DNA of 64,000 nt from Haematobia irritans (taxonomy: Eukaryota; Arthropoda; Insecta; Diptera; Muscidae): assembly GCF_050003625.1 (NCBI RefSeq), contig NC_134397.1, positions 98,874,162 to 98,938,161 of the forward strand, in the 5' to 3' direction. The notes beneath the pieces are model-generated. The model made no database searches. It had not been told where the DNA came from and was given only the letters and a program-made list of their open reading frames with translations. Every line of letters starts with the position of its first letter. The stretch's first letter is position 1. Both the position numbers and the translations under genes were made by a program. Shown piece by piece: positions 42,103 through 52,075 of the stretch.

Positions 42103-43340
42103 GGAGGAAGTAAAACAATTTTTACTGTTGGCCTCGTTATAGTACCCTTCTGGGTGAGGATATCTACCACTCGAACCAAGTTATCCTTCCCGTAATAAAG
42201 TTTGGAAATACGCCCTAACCTCCATTCATTTGGAGGTAGATTTTCATCTCTGACCACAACCATGGATCCTATTTTGACATTAGGCTGAGGACTCTTCCAC
42301 TTATTGCGCTTGTGGAGCTCCTTTAAATATTCGTGTTTCCATCGGGCCGAGAATTGCTGGGAAAGAGCCTTTACTCGACGCCATCGATTTAATATGGATA
42401 GCCTAGTTTCGGATTCTATAGGCTCAGCCGGACAAAGAATAGGACCCCCAATTAGAAAATGGCCTGGAGTTAGTGCGAGTAACTCTTCAGGATTTTCGGA
42501 CATTGGGGATATTGGCCTTGAGTTTAAGCATGCTTCGATACGTGAAAGTATGGTGGAAAATTCTTCAAAGGTAAATTTATGAGAGCCCGCCATTTTTCGG
42601 AAATGAGTTTTAAAACTCTTGACGCCAGCTTCCCATAAACCTCCCATATGTGGAGCGCCTGGCGGGATGAAGTTCCACTTAATATTCTGATGAGAGAAAC
42701 TTGATAATAGGCCTTCACGAGAAGTATGAATGAAATCTTTCGTTAATGTTTTTGACGCACCAACGAAAGTTTTTCCGTTGTCGGAGTAAAGAGTATTTGG
42801 ACATCCTCTTCGAGATATGAATCTGTGGAAACACGCAAGAAATGCAGGAGCGGAAAGCGAACTTGTAAACTCAAGATGAATTGCACGGGTTGCGAAACAT
42901 ATGAAGACGCACACATAACCTTTGGTTATAGTACAAGATCGTGCAGCGTAATTCTTAATCTCGAACGGCCCTGCGAAGTCAAGGCCTGTATGCGTGAACG
43001 GCCTGGAAAGTGTTGTTCTCTCTGGAGGAAGAGAACCCATTAGTTGGATTTGTAATTTGTGACTTGAAATGACACATACTCTACAATTGTGGATAGCGGA
43101 TTTAATCAAGTTTTTGGCCCTCGGAATCCAAAATTGCAACCGTAGCATTCTTAGCATTAAGCTGTTCCCACCATGTAACGTAATGTCATGAATGAATTCT
43201 ACTAGCAACCTGGAAAGCGTACATTTGTATGGCAATATAAGGGGGAAGCGCTCGTCATACGTTAAATTATTGGAAGTGTCAATACGGCTGTGAATTCTCA
43301 GTAATTTATCTTTATCCAAAAAAGGATTTAGATTTGAAAG
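42096..43340 (-). pseudogene. BEL-B integrase and C-terminal domain
   Basis: An open stretch of about 408 codons, in frame with the preceding RNase H segment after a stop at 43343-43341. FIHDITLHGG and CRVCVISSHK form the zinc-binding site; catalytic D (HTGLDFAGPF), D (YSDNGKTFVGA) and E (GGLWEAGVKSFK) are all present. LTPGHFLIGGP and VVVRDENLPPNEWRLGRISK form the C-terminal domain. There is no ATG at its start (the first codon listed by frame analysis is TTG), as expected for part of a polyprotein. Confidence 0.88.
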
Positions 43341-44443
43341 TTAGCTAGATTTTGGAAGTTCTTTTTTGTTCGATAGCTGCTTGTACTCCAATGGGAAATG
43401 TTGTTTCTGGGCAAGTAGTATAAGACGATTCCTCACATTTGAAATTTCGGAGCTTGATATTGTTATGGAATCGAATCGTGTCATCTTTTTACATATGAAT
43501 GTAAAACGGAATACATAGGACAGAACCCGTAGGGCTCTTCCTAAAGAGGAGAACCTATTCAAAGGGTCTTCAAAATTATGAGAATTTGAGCAATGCACTT
43601 GAATTGTTTTAGGCTCAAGGAGGCTTTCATCTACTAAATTGGGATTCGAAAGTGGCCAGAAACTTGGAGCTAATTTTAGCCAAGGTGGACCATACAACCA
43701 AAGGTTATTACTGGAAAATTCTTTAGGGTAGGCTCCACGGGAACCAATGTCTGCAGGGTTGTCTTTGGACTCTACATGGTACCAATGCTCTTTACCTACA
43801 ATCTCGGAAATTTTTGAAACCCGATAAGCCAGCCATCTTACCACTGGAAGACATTTGCCACAAATGTCTTCCAGTGGTAAGATGGCTGGCTTAGCCAAGC
43901 TAGCACAATTGTGGAATCGGTCCAACAGTAAATCTCGTAGGACTGAATAGGCAATGCATTCTGTATAGAATCCATGGTTTCGGAAAGAAGCAATGCGCCA
44001 CATAATTCGAGACGAGGAATTGATATCGTCTTCAATGGAGAAACTTTGGACTTTGCGGTTAGAAGATGAGTGGTAACGGATCCTATTGGTGTCGAAATAC
44101 GAATATAAATGGCCGCGTCGCAGAATCCATGTAGTTGTACGTCACAACCTGGCGTAAAATTTAACCACCTAGCAATCCTCATTTCTCCGATTTGGGAATA
44201 ATTTTCTACGAACAGATTCCATGATCTGAGATCTTCAGGACACATCTGTTCGTCCCATCCAATTTTTGACACCCATATATCCCTCATCAGTAGCTTGGCA
44301 AGAACAATATATGGACAAAGCCAGCCCGCCGGATCGAAAAGTTTCGAAATTTCGGAGAGAACAGAAAAGTAGAAACAGTCCGAACGGGCGTTCCATCTAA
44401 CCCCCAATGTGTTTGCCATGCTACTGGCAAAAACATTCTTCAT
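43341..44443 (-). pseudogene. BEL-B RT connection and RNase H, broken by a palindrome
   Basis: Minus strand: ANTLGVRWNARSDCFYF, SKLFDPAGWLCPYIVLAKLL, VQLHGFCDAAIYIRI, LKTISIPRLELCGALLLSET and IYCWTDSTIVLAWLSQPSYH. The frame is then thrown by an inserted inverted copy (43825-43893) and resumes as YRVSKISEIVGKEHWYHVES and DNPADIGSRGAYPKEF. It ends at an in-frame stop (43343-43341). A second frame change separates it from RT near 44430. Confidence 0.85.
43825..43893. repeat. Perfect 33-bp inverted repeat with 3-bp loop in BEL-B pol
   Basis: Arms 43825-43857 and 43861-43893 are exact reverse complements with CCA between. The first-made arm encodes the expected YHWKTFVAN; the other arm is out of place and shifts the frame. 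An exact copy is at 56778-56846. The likely origin is a template-switch or fold-back event. Confidence 0.92.
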
Positions 44444-45361
44444 TTAATAAATATTCTTTGGGAATGGATGCAAGAAATTCCTTTGAGTTAGAAGTCCATT
44501 TCCGTAGCGAAAATCCAGCGGACTTTAATGCCGAAACTAGTTGGCTCTTCATACGAATGGAAGAATGTACGTCATGGCTACCAGCCAAAACGTCATCCAC
44601 ATACATGCACGACTGTAGAACGTCACTAGCCAATGGATGAGTGTCCATAACGTCCACGGCTAGCTGCTGAATAACCCGCATCGCTAAGTAAGGTGCACAG
44701 TTGACACCAAATGTTACGGTCTGTAACTCATATTCCGAAAGTTCCTCAAGCGGAGAATTGCGATAAATAATTCGCTGGAATGGGGTATGCTCGGAATCAA
44801 CCAGAATTTGGCGGTACATCTTTTCGATGTCGCCATTGAACACAATTTTGTGAAATCGCCAATTGAGGAGCAAATTATTTAAGTCTTTCTGGAGGGATGG
44901 ACCACAGTGAAGTGTGTCGTTCAAGCTAATTCCATTGGATGTGGACGACGAGGCATTAAACACTACTCGAACCTTAGTAGTGCTACTTTCCGGACGGACA
45001 ACGGCGTGGTGTGGCATATAATACGAATTTTCGCAGTTAGGATATTGTATGGAAGAGATACCTTTCATATGACCCAGGACAATGTACTCTTTAAGAACCT
45101 TGGAGTATTGTTCATTAAGATCGACATTTTTTAAAATGCGGTTCTCATTTCTAAGGAATTGAGCTACTGCAATACCTCTCGATTGGCCCAGTTTTATGGC
45201 CTTTCGAAAGTTTTCTTTGAAAGGAAGCGTTACCACGTATCTTCCGAATAAGTCCCGCTTAGTTGTCTTTTGGAAGTTCTCTTCACAAAATTGTTCATCC
45301 GGAGATAATTGCTTCTTCCTTGGGAGATCTTCCATCTCCCAAAATTTGGATATCTGTTTGT
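44421..45361 (-). pseudogene. BEL-B reverse transcriptase
   Basis: Minus-strand frame of 304 codons from 45335 plus a short upstream run ISKFWEMEDLPRKKQLSPDE. Motifs: YYMPHHAVVRPESSTTKVRV, VVFNASSSTSNGISLND, motif A FNGDIEKMYRQILVD (catalytic Asp present, residue 169), VTFGVNCAPYLAM, motif C MYVDDVLAGS (residues 244-253). Frame lost after EYLLNEECF. Active-site residues are intact, but the polyprotein is not. Confidence 0.88.
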
Positions 45362-46105
45362 CTAAAGCAATATCATTGTGAAGGCAAACAGTCGGCCATT
45401 CAGTCCGGATATCTCAGTTGTAATAGCATTACTTTCCAATTTTAATAAATTAAAAAAGCTTTGGGAAATGAATGGCGCTTCTGAACCATTATCGAACAGC
45501 GCCCTAGCTTTAAATACATCGCCATGGTGAATAACGTCGACAATGGCTGTGCCCAGAAGAACCATTTTAGTGCCTGTAGCAGCACAGGATTGAACTGCAT
45601 TGGTAGTAGATTCCGTATTACTAAGAGAGTTCCCAGATTCGGGGGCATAATTCGGGTCACCTTCGGATATTTCGGAAACGGTCCTAGAAATGGGTGCGGT
45701 CTGCTCATGTGTACTTGAATTATTCCTATGAAGATAGGTATTATGTCTCTGGCCACAATGGGCACAATTGTAAGTGCTCTTGCAGTCTTTAGATATATGG
45801 CTCTTTGAAAAACAATTCAGACAAAGTTTGAGCCTTTTAATGCATGAAAGACGGTCATTGTAACTCATGGATACAAACTTTGGGCACAACCGAATAGTGT
45901 GTTTTTCTGTCGGACAAAGTTTACAAGAGGGTATTGCCGTGGTATTCTGATATGTATTTACCCTTTTCTGGATGGGCGATTTGGCAGGAACCTTGTTCCC
46001 AGTTAAAACTTTGACGGAAGCAGATGCAGTAGAAAGATCGCATACGGTTTCCAGAGTTTGGAATCTTGTGGTGAGAAAACAATCAAGCTCTCCCCATGGT
46101 GGACA
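45362..46105 (-). pseudogene. BEL-B gag C-terminus, zinc knuckles and truncated retropepsin
   Basis: Minus strand: CKLCPTEKHTIRLC, CLNCFSKSHISKDC and CAHCGQRHNTYLH are three knuckles (CX2CX4H...). The protease starts KMVLLGTAIVDVIHHGDVFK and ALFDNGSEAPFISQSFFNLL (D-N-G at the active site), then ends at GLNGRLFA and jumps to the RT linker. The C-terminal half of the protease (the LLGGDLL...ETIFGWILTG part seen in BEL-A) is deleted. An upstream frameshift near 46090 separates it from gag. Confidence 0.82.
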
Positions 46106-46934
46106 TTAAGTTTTTGATTTAACGGATTGTTCCCATAGAGTAAGCGTAACTTCTGGAAGTTTGGTACAGCAAATATACACAAAAATAGGGTCCCATGTCC
46201 GTACATCAACTTGATACAGTTTGAGAGATGAAATAACGCCATTTACAGTGCTTTGGAGAAGTTTGATGGAGTCACTCGTCTCCGTAGAAATTTTTTCCAA
46301 GTTTAATAGAATTTTAAGCTGTGAATTTATCAGTAGGCGTTTATTCTCAAAACGGGTTTTGAGCCCATTCCAGGCCACATCGAATCCATCATTTGTCAAT
46401 GGAGCCTTTCGAACTATCTCCCGTGCTTCGCCTCTGGTCTTATTATTTAAATGAAACAGCTTTTCCACGAATGATAACCTGGAGTTATTTATGTAGATGG
46501 CCGTGAAGAGGTCACGGAATGTGGGTCAAGATGAATAGTCCCCGTGAAAGACCTCGGTATCGCAGGGGGGTAAATTCACCTGAGAAGTATATGGGTGATC
46601 GTGTGAGGTCCGAGAACGAGAAAAAGAAAAGCTTTTGTTTTCAATTGACTTGCTTAACCTGGCCACACAATCCACATACGTACTAAATATATACTGTTTG
46701 ATATCGTGCCTGTATTGTCTCAATATCTTGTTTAGTTTCCTCACCAGTATGGGAGGAAAGCTCATTCAGGCTTTCATCGTATAATGGCTTTACCCGCTGG
46801 CAGATCTCTCGGATTTCCTCTCTATGGACTTCCAGAGAATAGACCGAGGAGTTGGCGAGAATATCATCGGTTATACCAGCATTAAAAATTATTAAGCTAT
46901 CGGAGATACGCGTGAAATTAAGTAAAGCAGTCAT
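46106..46934 (-). pseudogene. BEL-B gag (DUF1759-type), frameshifted
   Basis: The minus-strand ATG at 46934 begins MTALLNFTRISDSLIIFNAG, aligned to the BEL-A gag start. An acidic, coiled-coil-like part (ELSSHTGEETKQDIETIQA) follows; frame changes near 46700 and 46525 then give LPPCDTEVFHGDYSS and VEKLFHLNNKTRGEAREIVR, WNGLKTRFENKRLLINSQLK and VTLTLWEQSVKSKT (stop 46106). Same fold order as BEL-A gag; not translatable as one protein. Confidence 0.85.
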
Positions 46935-48568
46935 ATTGACGGTACATAAAGTTAAAACTTCTGATAAAACGATAACAGTAAATACCAATTGGAAGAAGGG
47001 TGCACCCCACTATCCTAATTGACTTCAGAAAAGAATTGTCCAGTATTGGATTTGATGTTGAAAAATATAAAGATTGTGGTGTACTTACTTTGGACAATAC
47101 TCGGATATTCGTAGGAAATCAATGATGATTAAGTGCACCAAAAAACTTTATTAAACCACTTTCGACGAAAGAAACTTTTACCACAAAGTGTTTCAGAAGA
47201 CTTGAGGGAATCCAAAATATTATGCACTGGTTGCGAAATAAGGTTATGTAAATCCAATAAAATTGGTAAAATGGTAATTAATTGAGTGGGAAAATTAATC
47301 GAGACACTAACCTTCCTTTTTTCTCTTTTTCGTTTTTTTTTTTTATTTATTTAATTTTCTTTTTGTATTGTGAACTAGATTGTTCGGAACAACCTAATAA
47401 CAAAGAGCAATCGATCTTATATTCTCTCCACTTCTCTCTACTTTGGTTTCTCTTTTTTCTTGGATAGTCTCTACTAAACAAATAGAGACCGTTTGCTTGT
47501 AACTTACTGGAGAAATTGATGATTAAAAATGTCAGAAATAATTGAAAACACGCATTGTGTGTTATAGATTTAATGATATTTCTAAAACTATTCGGATATA
47601 CTATTCTGGACACTACTATTGCTTGGAAATTGGTGTTAATCGGTTCTTCTTTAAATTTTTTATGCACCAGCTTTCTTTTTTTTTTGTTTTTTTTTTGATT
47701 AAACGAAATTTAGTTGTGATTTATTTCCGAGTCACTGTTGTGGATCATAGTGTAGATTTTTCACGTTTTAGAAACCTTTATTGCAGGACAATATTTATCG
47801 ATTATGTTAAAATATGATGAAACACGTTTTAGGTTGTGAGGCATTAAGTGGTCTTCGCAGATTTGACTCTTTTACTTATGCTAAGACTTTAATAGTGGTT
47901 TGATCTATATGTATATTTTCTTTTTCACAGCAATTAGTGCCGGACCACATTAAAATTATTATGGCTTTTCCTCTTGAATTGCATAACCGGTCGTATGAAA
48001 TTGCAAAATGTTCTAGTACAAAACCGAAAATTAAACGGCAAAGGCGAGGATGTTACACGTTTTCTTCTTTGATCACGAATTCTTATGCAGATTGGAATAA
48101 AATTGAGTCAGCTTACTGGTCGAGAACTATTGAAGCTTATCGTTGTTTTATCGATGTCACTTGATTTTATTGGTCTAGCTTATGTATACTCATTTAATTA
48201 GAGAATAATGTATTGGGAGACAATGTGGAATCGAAGATCTGATGTAATGTGATACATAATGTCGTGTATATAAATTATGGGTTTCTAAGCTTTGCCATTA
48301 ACTGGAGAATGTTTGATCGAATTGTTGTTTCATTATAGAAATATGACTTTTCGAGTTTCTTGCTATTAACCGTGTTTCTTTTATTTGAGAGAATTGCTCA
48401 TTAAAGTAGTGGAACTTTATCACGACTATCCACATGTGCGAACAGAGTAATATAAAACAGGGGTAATGAAATATTGTAGTCGAGAAATGCAATGCGATAA
48501 TCTTGATAATACAAGTTGGTAATTTTTATATCTCTCTAATTCTTTTCTTTTTATTAAGATCCGGTTTG
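46935..48568 (-). other. BEL-B untranslated leader
   Basis: About 1.6 kb between the 5' LTR and gag with no supported gene. Long T runs (plus strand 47332-47346 and 47677-47696) differ in length between this and the second copy. A 75-codon plus-strand frame at 47937-48164 is antisense and unmatched. Confidence 0.6.
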
Positions 48569-48923
48569 GAGGACTGTATATATTTATTTCTTTTTCTCCA
48601 ATTTTTCACTGGTAGTGCAGATCCCAATTTAAGAAAGAATTGATAGATGTGGTTATATGGACTTGAATTATCTTTACCTGAGCGAAATGAATTTGTCTGG
48701 ATTGACTTATACCAAAATGAAACAATCAAGCGACGATTTGTATTAGGCAGGAAAATTCAAGTTTATTGGACCGTAACTCTAAACGAAATGAACGAGACAA
48801 ACTTCTATAGCTATAGCAGTACAAATCATTTGTGAAGTTGATTGATAACTTATTATAATCGATAAGTTCAGGAATGCTAACTATAATGTCGGTGCGATAC
48901 TTAACCCATTGCGGGCATGTACA
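48569..48923 (-). repeat. BEL-B 5' LTR
   Basis: Aligns gap-free to the 3' LTR (offset 7937) from 48569 to 48923, ending on the plus strand with GGGCATGTACA next to the ATGTT duplication. The inner edge is uncertain because the last 10 bp of the 3' LTR do not recur here (AACCGGATCTT instead). Confidence 0.8.
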
Positions 48924-49053
48924 ATGTTTTATACCGCATTCAAAAGGACGACAGCCCAAGGTCAAAGATGAAAGTCGTTCACCTGGAATGTTTGGCTCCA
49001 TACGGAACGGGTTCTGTGCCTGTTCAGTATGAACAGGCTTAAGCGGGAGGCAG
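48924..49053 (+). pseudogene. gypsy C integrase C-terminal tail and polypurine tract
   Basis: Continues the integrase after BEL-B: LYRIQKDDSPRSKMKVVHLE and CLAPYGTG, the chromodomain-free tail typical of this gypsy group; a stop follows soon after. AAGCGGGAGGCAG (49041-49053) is the polypurine tract next to the 3' LTR. Confidence 0.82.
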
Positions 49054-49700
49054 TGCTACGAATTTGATATTTCTAGATTTAAGTTTATTCAAATTAGTTT
49101 CCGTTAATTTAAAATTTCAAATTGCAACGGTCAAATTACGTCATCACATTCAAAATCATTTCTTTATTTTCTAGTACTTTCGTAAACACCTTTTGTGTTC
49201 TTAGTTTCACAATAATTGAAGTAACCCCTTTTGTTTTGTTATTGTGTAGTAATATGAGCACAACGCTCTGTCAGCCAAATTACGAGATAAGCAAGACTTA
49301 GAGCAGAAACGACAAAAGATTTGATAATTGTGGCAAGACTATGAACATAATCGGCTATGCATGTGCGAAATCTGCCGGACACTAGTAGAACATTCTAGAT
49401 GGCTGTAGCCAATGAAGATAACCAGTTGAATATGTGCTGTTTGATGAATTGTATCTAGATACTTCTAGGTGGTTGTAGGCCAGACTACCGAGAATTTTCG
49501 GAATCGTCAAATCACGGTATAAAACCCTGGCATAGGGAGCTGTGAAGTCAGTCGTAAGCTAAAAGGCAAACAGTACACAACGTAGAGCAAATAAGTGAAA
49601 GTTATCAGTTAAGCAAATACATTGTAGATTGTCGTTATTTGAAAAGAACTGTTTTTTAATTATCGCGTTATAAAACACGCCTCAATATAAAAACGTAACA
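49054..49700 (+). repeat. gypsy C 3' LTR
   Basis: 647 bp from TGCTACGAATTTG to AAAACGTAACA. It shares long blocks with the 571-bp LTR of element D. It has a TATA box and an initiator (next entry). 41 bp of AT-rich sequence separates it from the next LTR. Confidence 0.85.
49518..49554 (+). promoter_or_regulatory. Core promoter in gypsy C LTR (TATA box and initiator)
   Basis: TATAAAA at 49518-49524 and TCAGTCG at 49548-49554; TCAGT is the arthropod initiator consensus. The A of the initiator lies 32 bp after the first T of TATA, the expected spacing for transcription start. Confidence 0.65.
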
Positions 49701-49741
49701 GTATATAAGGAATCAATTTTATTTTTAAGTACAATATATAT

Positions 49742-50312
49742 TGTTACGAATTTGATATTTCTAGACTTAAGTTTATTCAAATTAGTTTCCGTTAATTTAA
49801 AATTACAAATTGTAATGGTCAAATTACGTCATCACTTGTCAAAATCATTTCTTTATTTTCTAGTACTTTCCTAAACATCTTTTGTGTTCTTAGTTTCCCA
49901 ATCGTAAAGTAACACCTTTTGTTTTGTTATCTTCATTGCTTATTGTTATAGTTGTAGTAATATGACCATAATCATTTATGCCTGTGCGACATCTGCCAGC
50001 TAGTAGAATGTTCTAGATGAGCAATGAGCATAAGCCGATAAACATGTGCGATATCGCCCGTGCGACATCTGCCAGATAGTAGTAGAATAGTCTAGAATGT
50101 TGTAGGCCAGACTATCGATATCGTTAACAGTACTATAAAAGAGCTGACAGAGGAAGGTAGTCAGTCGTAAGCTAAAAGTCATACAGTACACATCGTAGAG
50201 CATATAAGTGAAACCTATCGTTAAGCAAATAAATTGTAGGTTGTCGTTATCTGAAAAGAACTGTGTTTTAATTATCGGGTTACTAAACACGCCTCAACAT
50301 AAAAACGTAACA
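49742..50312 (+). repeat. gypsy D 5' LTR
   Basis: 571 bp, TGTTACG to CGTAACA. TATAAAA at 50134-50140 and TCAGTCG at 50161-50167 give a core promoter with about 29 bp spacing. It is followed by AT and then TGGTGTCGGATGTG, a primer-binding-type site. Confidence 0.88.
50134..50167 (+). promoter_or_regulatory. Core promoter in gypsy D LTR
   Basis: TATAAAA followed by the initiator TCAGTCG; the same pair occurs in the LTRs of element C (49518) and of the duplicated copies (62473 and 63089). Confidence 0.65.
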
Positions 50313-50314
50313 AT

Positions 50315-50330
50315 TGGTGTCGGATGTGAA
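50315..50330 (+). promoter_or_regulatory. Primer-binding site of gypsy D
   Basis: TGGTGTCGGATGTG two bases after the LTR. The same position and near-identical sequence occur in element E (9439) and in the second copy (63270). The priming tRNA was not determined. Confidence 0.6.
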
Positions 50331-50349
50331 ATAACGAAAAAAATATACA

Positions 50350-51176
50350 ATGGAGTTTAATGAGCTTCGAGTATAAGACTTGAAGAAGGAATTGAGCAAA
50401 ATGGAGCAGCCGACTACAGGAAACAAGGCTCAATTGCAAAAACGACTACTAGAAGACTTCGAACGGCGAAAAATGGATATCGAGACGCATGAGTTTGATT
50501 ATAAGGAAGACATTGATGAATAAATTCTTGTCAATACCAGCAGTGTAGAAACTCCATCTGTGGCTTCGAGTATTGTAGATTACACATCAATGCTCAATGT
50601 TTTGAGCAAAATAATGGAAGAGAATTCTAGAAAACCAGAAGAAAATTCTCTGAAAATGGAAGCTAATTCTAGAAAATTGGAAGAAAAATTCGACGAAAAT
50701 TCCAAAAATATGGACGAAAATTCTAGAATTCAGAATGAAAAACTTCACGAAATTTCTGAAAGCATGGAGAAACGTGTGGACCATATAGAAGGTCAAATTA
50801 TAGAATTGGATAAGAAAGTTCTATCCGTGGATGAGAAAATTGTAGTTCACGATGAGAAACTTCTGCACCTGGAGAAAAAAATGGCTGACTTGGAAATAAA
50901 GGTGGCCGAGTGCGAGTTATCGAGGGCTCGAACACCAAAACTCCTGTTTTCGATGGCTCAACTTCATTTGATGTATTCAAATTCCAATTCGAAATGGTTG
51001 CTTCTAGAAATTTATGGAACGACAATGACAAAGTAATTGAACTTCTATTGGCATTAAAGGGCAATGCCGCTGATGTGATACAAAGCATTTCCGCTGCCTC
51101 TAGAAATAATTATAATGTAGTAATAGCGGCACTTCAACGTAAGAACATAAGCAAGACATCTTCAGAATGGAATTAA
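50350..51176 (+). pseudogene. gypsy D gag N-terminus: SAP-like motif, heptad repeats, capsid start
   Basis: ATG 50350: MEFNELRV, then a TAA where element E has GAA, then DLKKELSKMEQPTTGNKAQL and QKRLLEDFERRKMD, a SAP-like fold pattern. After another stop (50521-50523), 50560-51036 encodes a long coiled coil with EENSRKP/EENSLKM/EANSRKL heptads. A frame change near 50925 leads to the capsid-like TPVFDGSTSFDVFKFQFEMV and VIELLLALKGNAADVIQSIS. The SAP motif is generally a DNA-binding module; its role in a retroelement gag is inferred (chromatin tethering or genome binding). Confidence 0.75.
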
Positions 51177-51545
51177 GAGGAAGAGTCCAAAAATGAAATG
51201 AGACTCTACAAGACTTTGCAACGGAGTTTGAGCGGATGGTGCTTTTGACATATCCAGGAGAAAGCCATCCACTTGTGGACTGCATTAAGTTTGAGACCTT
51301 TATGAATGGAATTAGAGACCCAGATATAAAATGTGCAACATATGCGTCACAAAAGGCTACATTCGCAGAAACCGTAACATTTGCACTTGCACAAGACACT
51401 ACGAGATTGCTGGCACGACCCAAAATCACAAGCTACGCAGAGTGGAGACCGATCAAGACGAATCAAAATTCGTGATTGAATCAGTAAAAGAGGCTGTTAA
51501 GCAGGCTATGTCGAAAAAAAACAGGATGCAAATAAATCCAGAATG
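51177..51545 (+). pseudogene. gypsy D gag capsid C-terminus
   Basis: LQDFATEFERMVLLTYPGES, CIKFETFMNGIRDPDIKCAT and VTFALAQDTTRLLARP match the capsid C-terminal region of arthropod gypsy gags. A remnant of a zinc knuckle (YYCDKRECKARRKR) follows near 51546-51600 with the pattern incomplete. Frameshifts on both sides. Confidence 0.72.
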
Positions 51546-51739
51546 AAATGATATTACTGTGATAAGAGAATGTAAAGCACGACGCAAGCGCACAAGATCA
51601 ACATCCCCATCAAACAATCACCACAAAATGGTGATCTCACATTCAAGTGAGTCACCTCTAAACTAAATCGAGCTAGTTCAGCGGGGCAAGAGCTGGCTCC
51701 ACAGATGATCGCCCCACAATCTCTATAGCAATAGTTCGT

Positions 51740-52075
51740 CAGAGCAATAACAATTTGACAATTGCGGGTGGTATTAATGGCGATAAGCGTACCTTGACGT
51801 TAGATACTGGTGCATCGAAATCTATCATTAGATCTGATTTAGTAAAAGGGAAAGTTACACCGCTGATTGGAGTTAGACTACTTACGGCTACAGGGGAACA
51901 AGCAAACGTATATGAAAAGGTTCCTGTAAAGTTAACCATTGCAAACAAATCCGATAATTATGAATTCATTGTGGCCGATATAGTGGACGAAGTTATAATT
52001 GGAGCAGATTTTATGATTGCTTTTGGTCTCAACCTGGATGTGAAGCATCGTGTAATGACCTGGTGCCATATCTAA
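51740..52075 (+). pseudogene. gypsy D aspartic protease
   Basis: LTIAGGINGDKRTLTLDTGA starts a retropepsin with an intact D-T-G active site (LDTGASKSIIRSD), then YEFIVADIVDEVIIGADFMI, the conserved (I/V)IGADF flap-side motif. A stop follows at 52073-52075, well before RT. Domain intact, context broken. Confidence 0.82.

Larger units (their letters stand above)
40622..48923 (-). mobile_element. BEL/Pao retrotransposon B, complete insertion in gypsy C
   Basis: LTRs 40622-40986 (3') and about 48569-48923 (5') lie on the minus strand. The 5-bp duplication ATGTT (40617-40621 and 48924-48928) flanks it, and removing the element restores the gypsy frame KKINDV-LYRIQKDD. Order on the minus strand: LTR, leader, gag, zinc knuckles, half of a protease, RT/RNase H, integrase, ORF3, LTR. 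Several stops and frameshifts. Nearly identical to 54118-61878. Confidence 0.9.
38636..49700 (+). mobile_element. Ty3/gypsy element C, 5'-truncated, interrupted by BEL-B
   Basis: Begins inside RT next to a mini-me-like element, continues through RNase H and integrase to KKINDV at 40621, is interrupted by BEL-B, resumes with LYRIQKDD at 48929 and ends with its 3' LTR at 49700. RT, the protease and gag are missing or broken. Same family as D and E. Confidence 0.82.

Noticed and set aside
47937..48164. 75-codon plus-strand frame, repeated at 60892
   Set aside because: Antisense in the BEL-B leader, no motif; repetition is due to the tandem duplication.
50587..50796. Phe-rich minus-strand frame (also 63542-63751)
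   Set aside because: Reverse complement of the GAA/AAT-rich coiled-coil repeat in gypsy D gag; a shadow frame.
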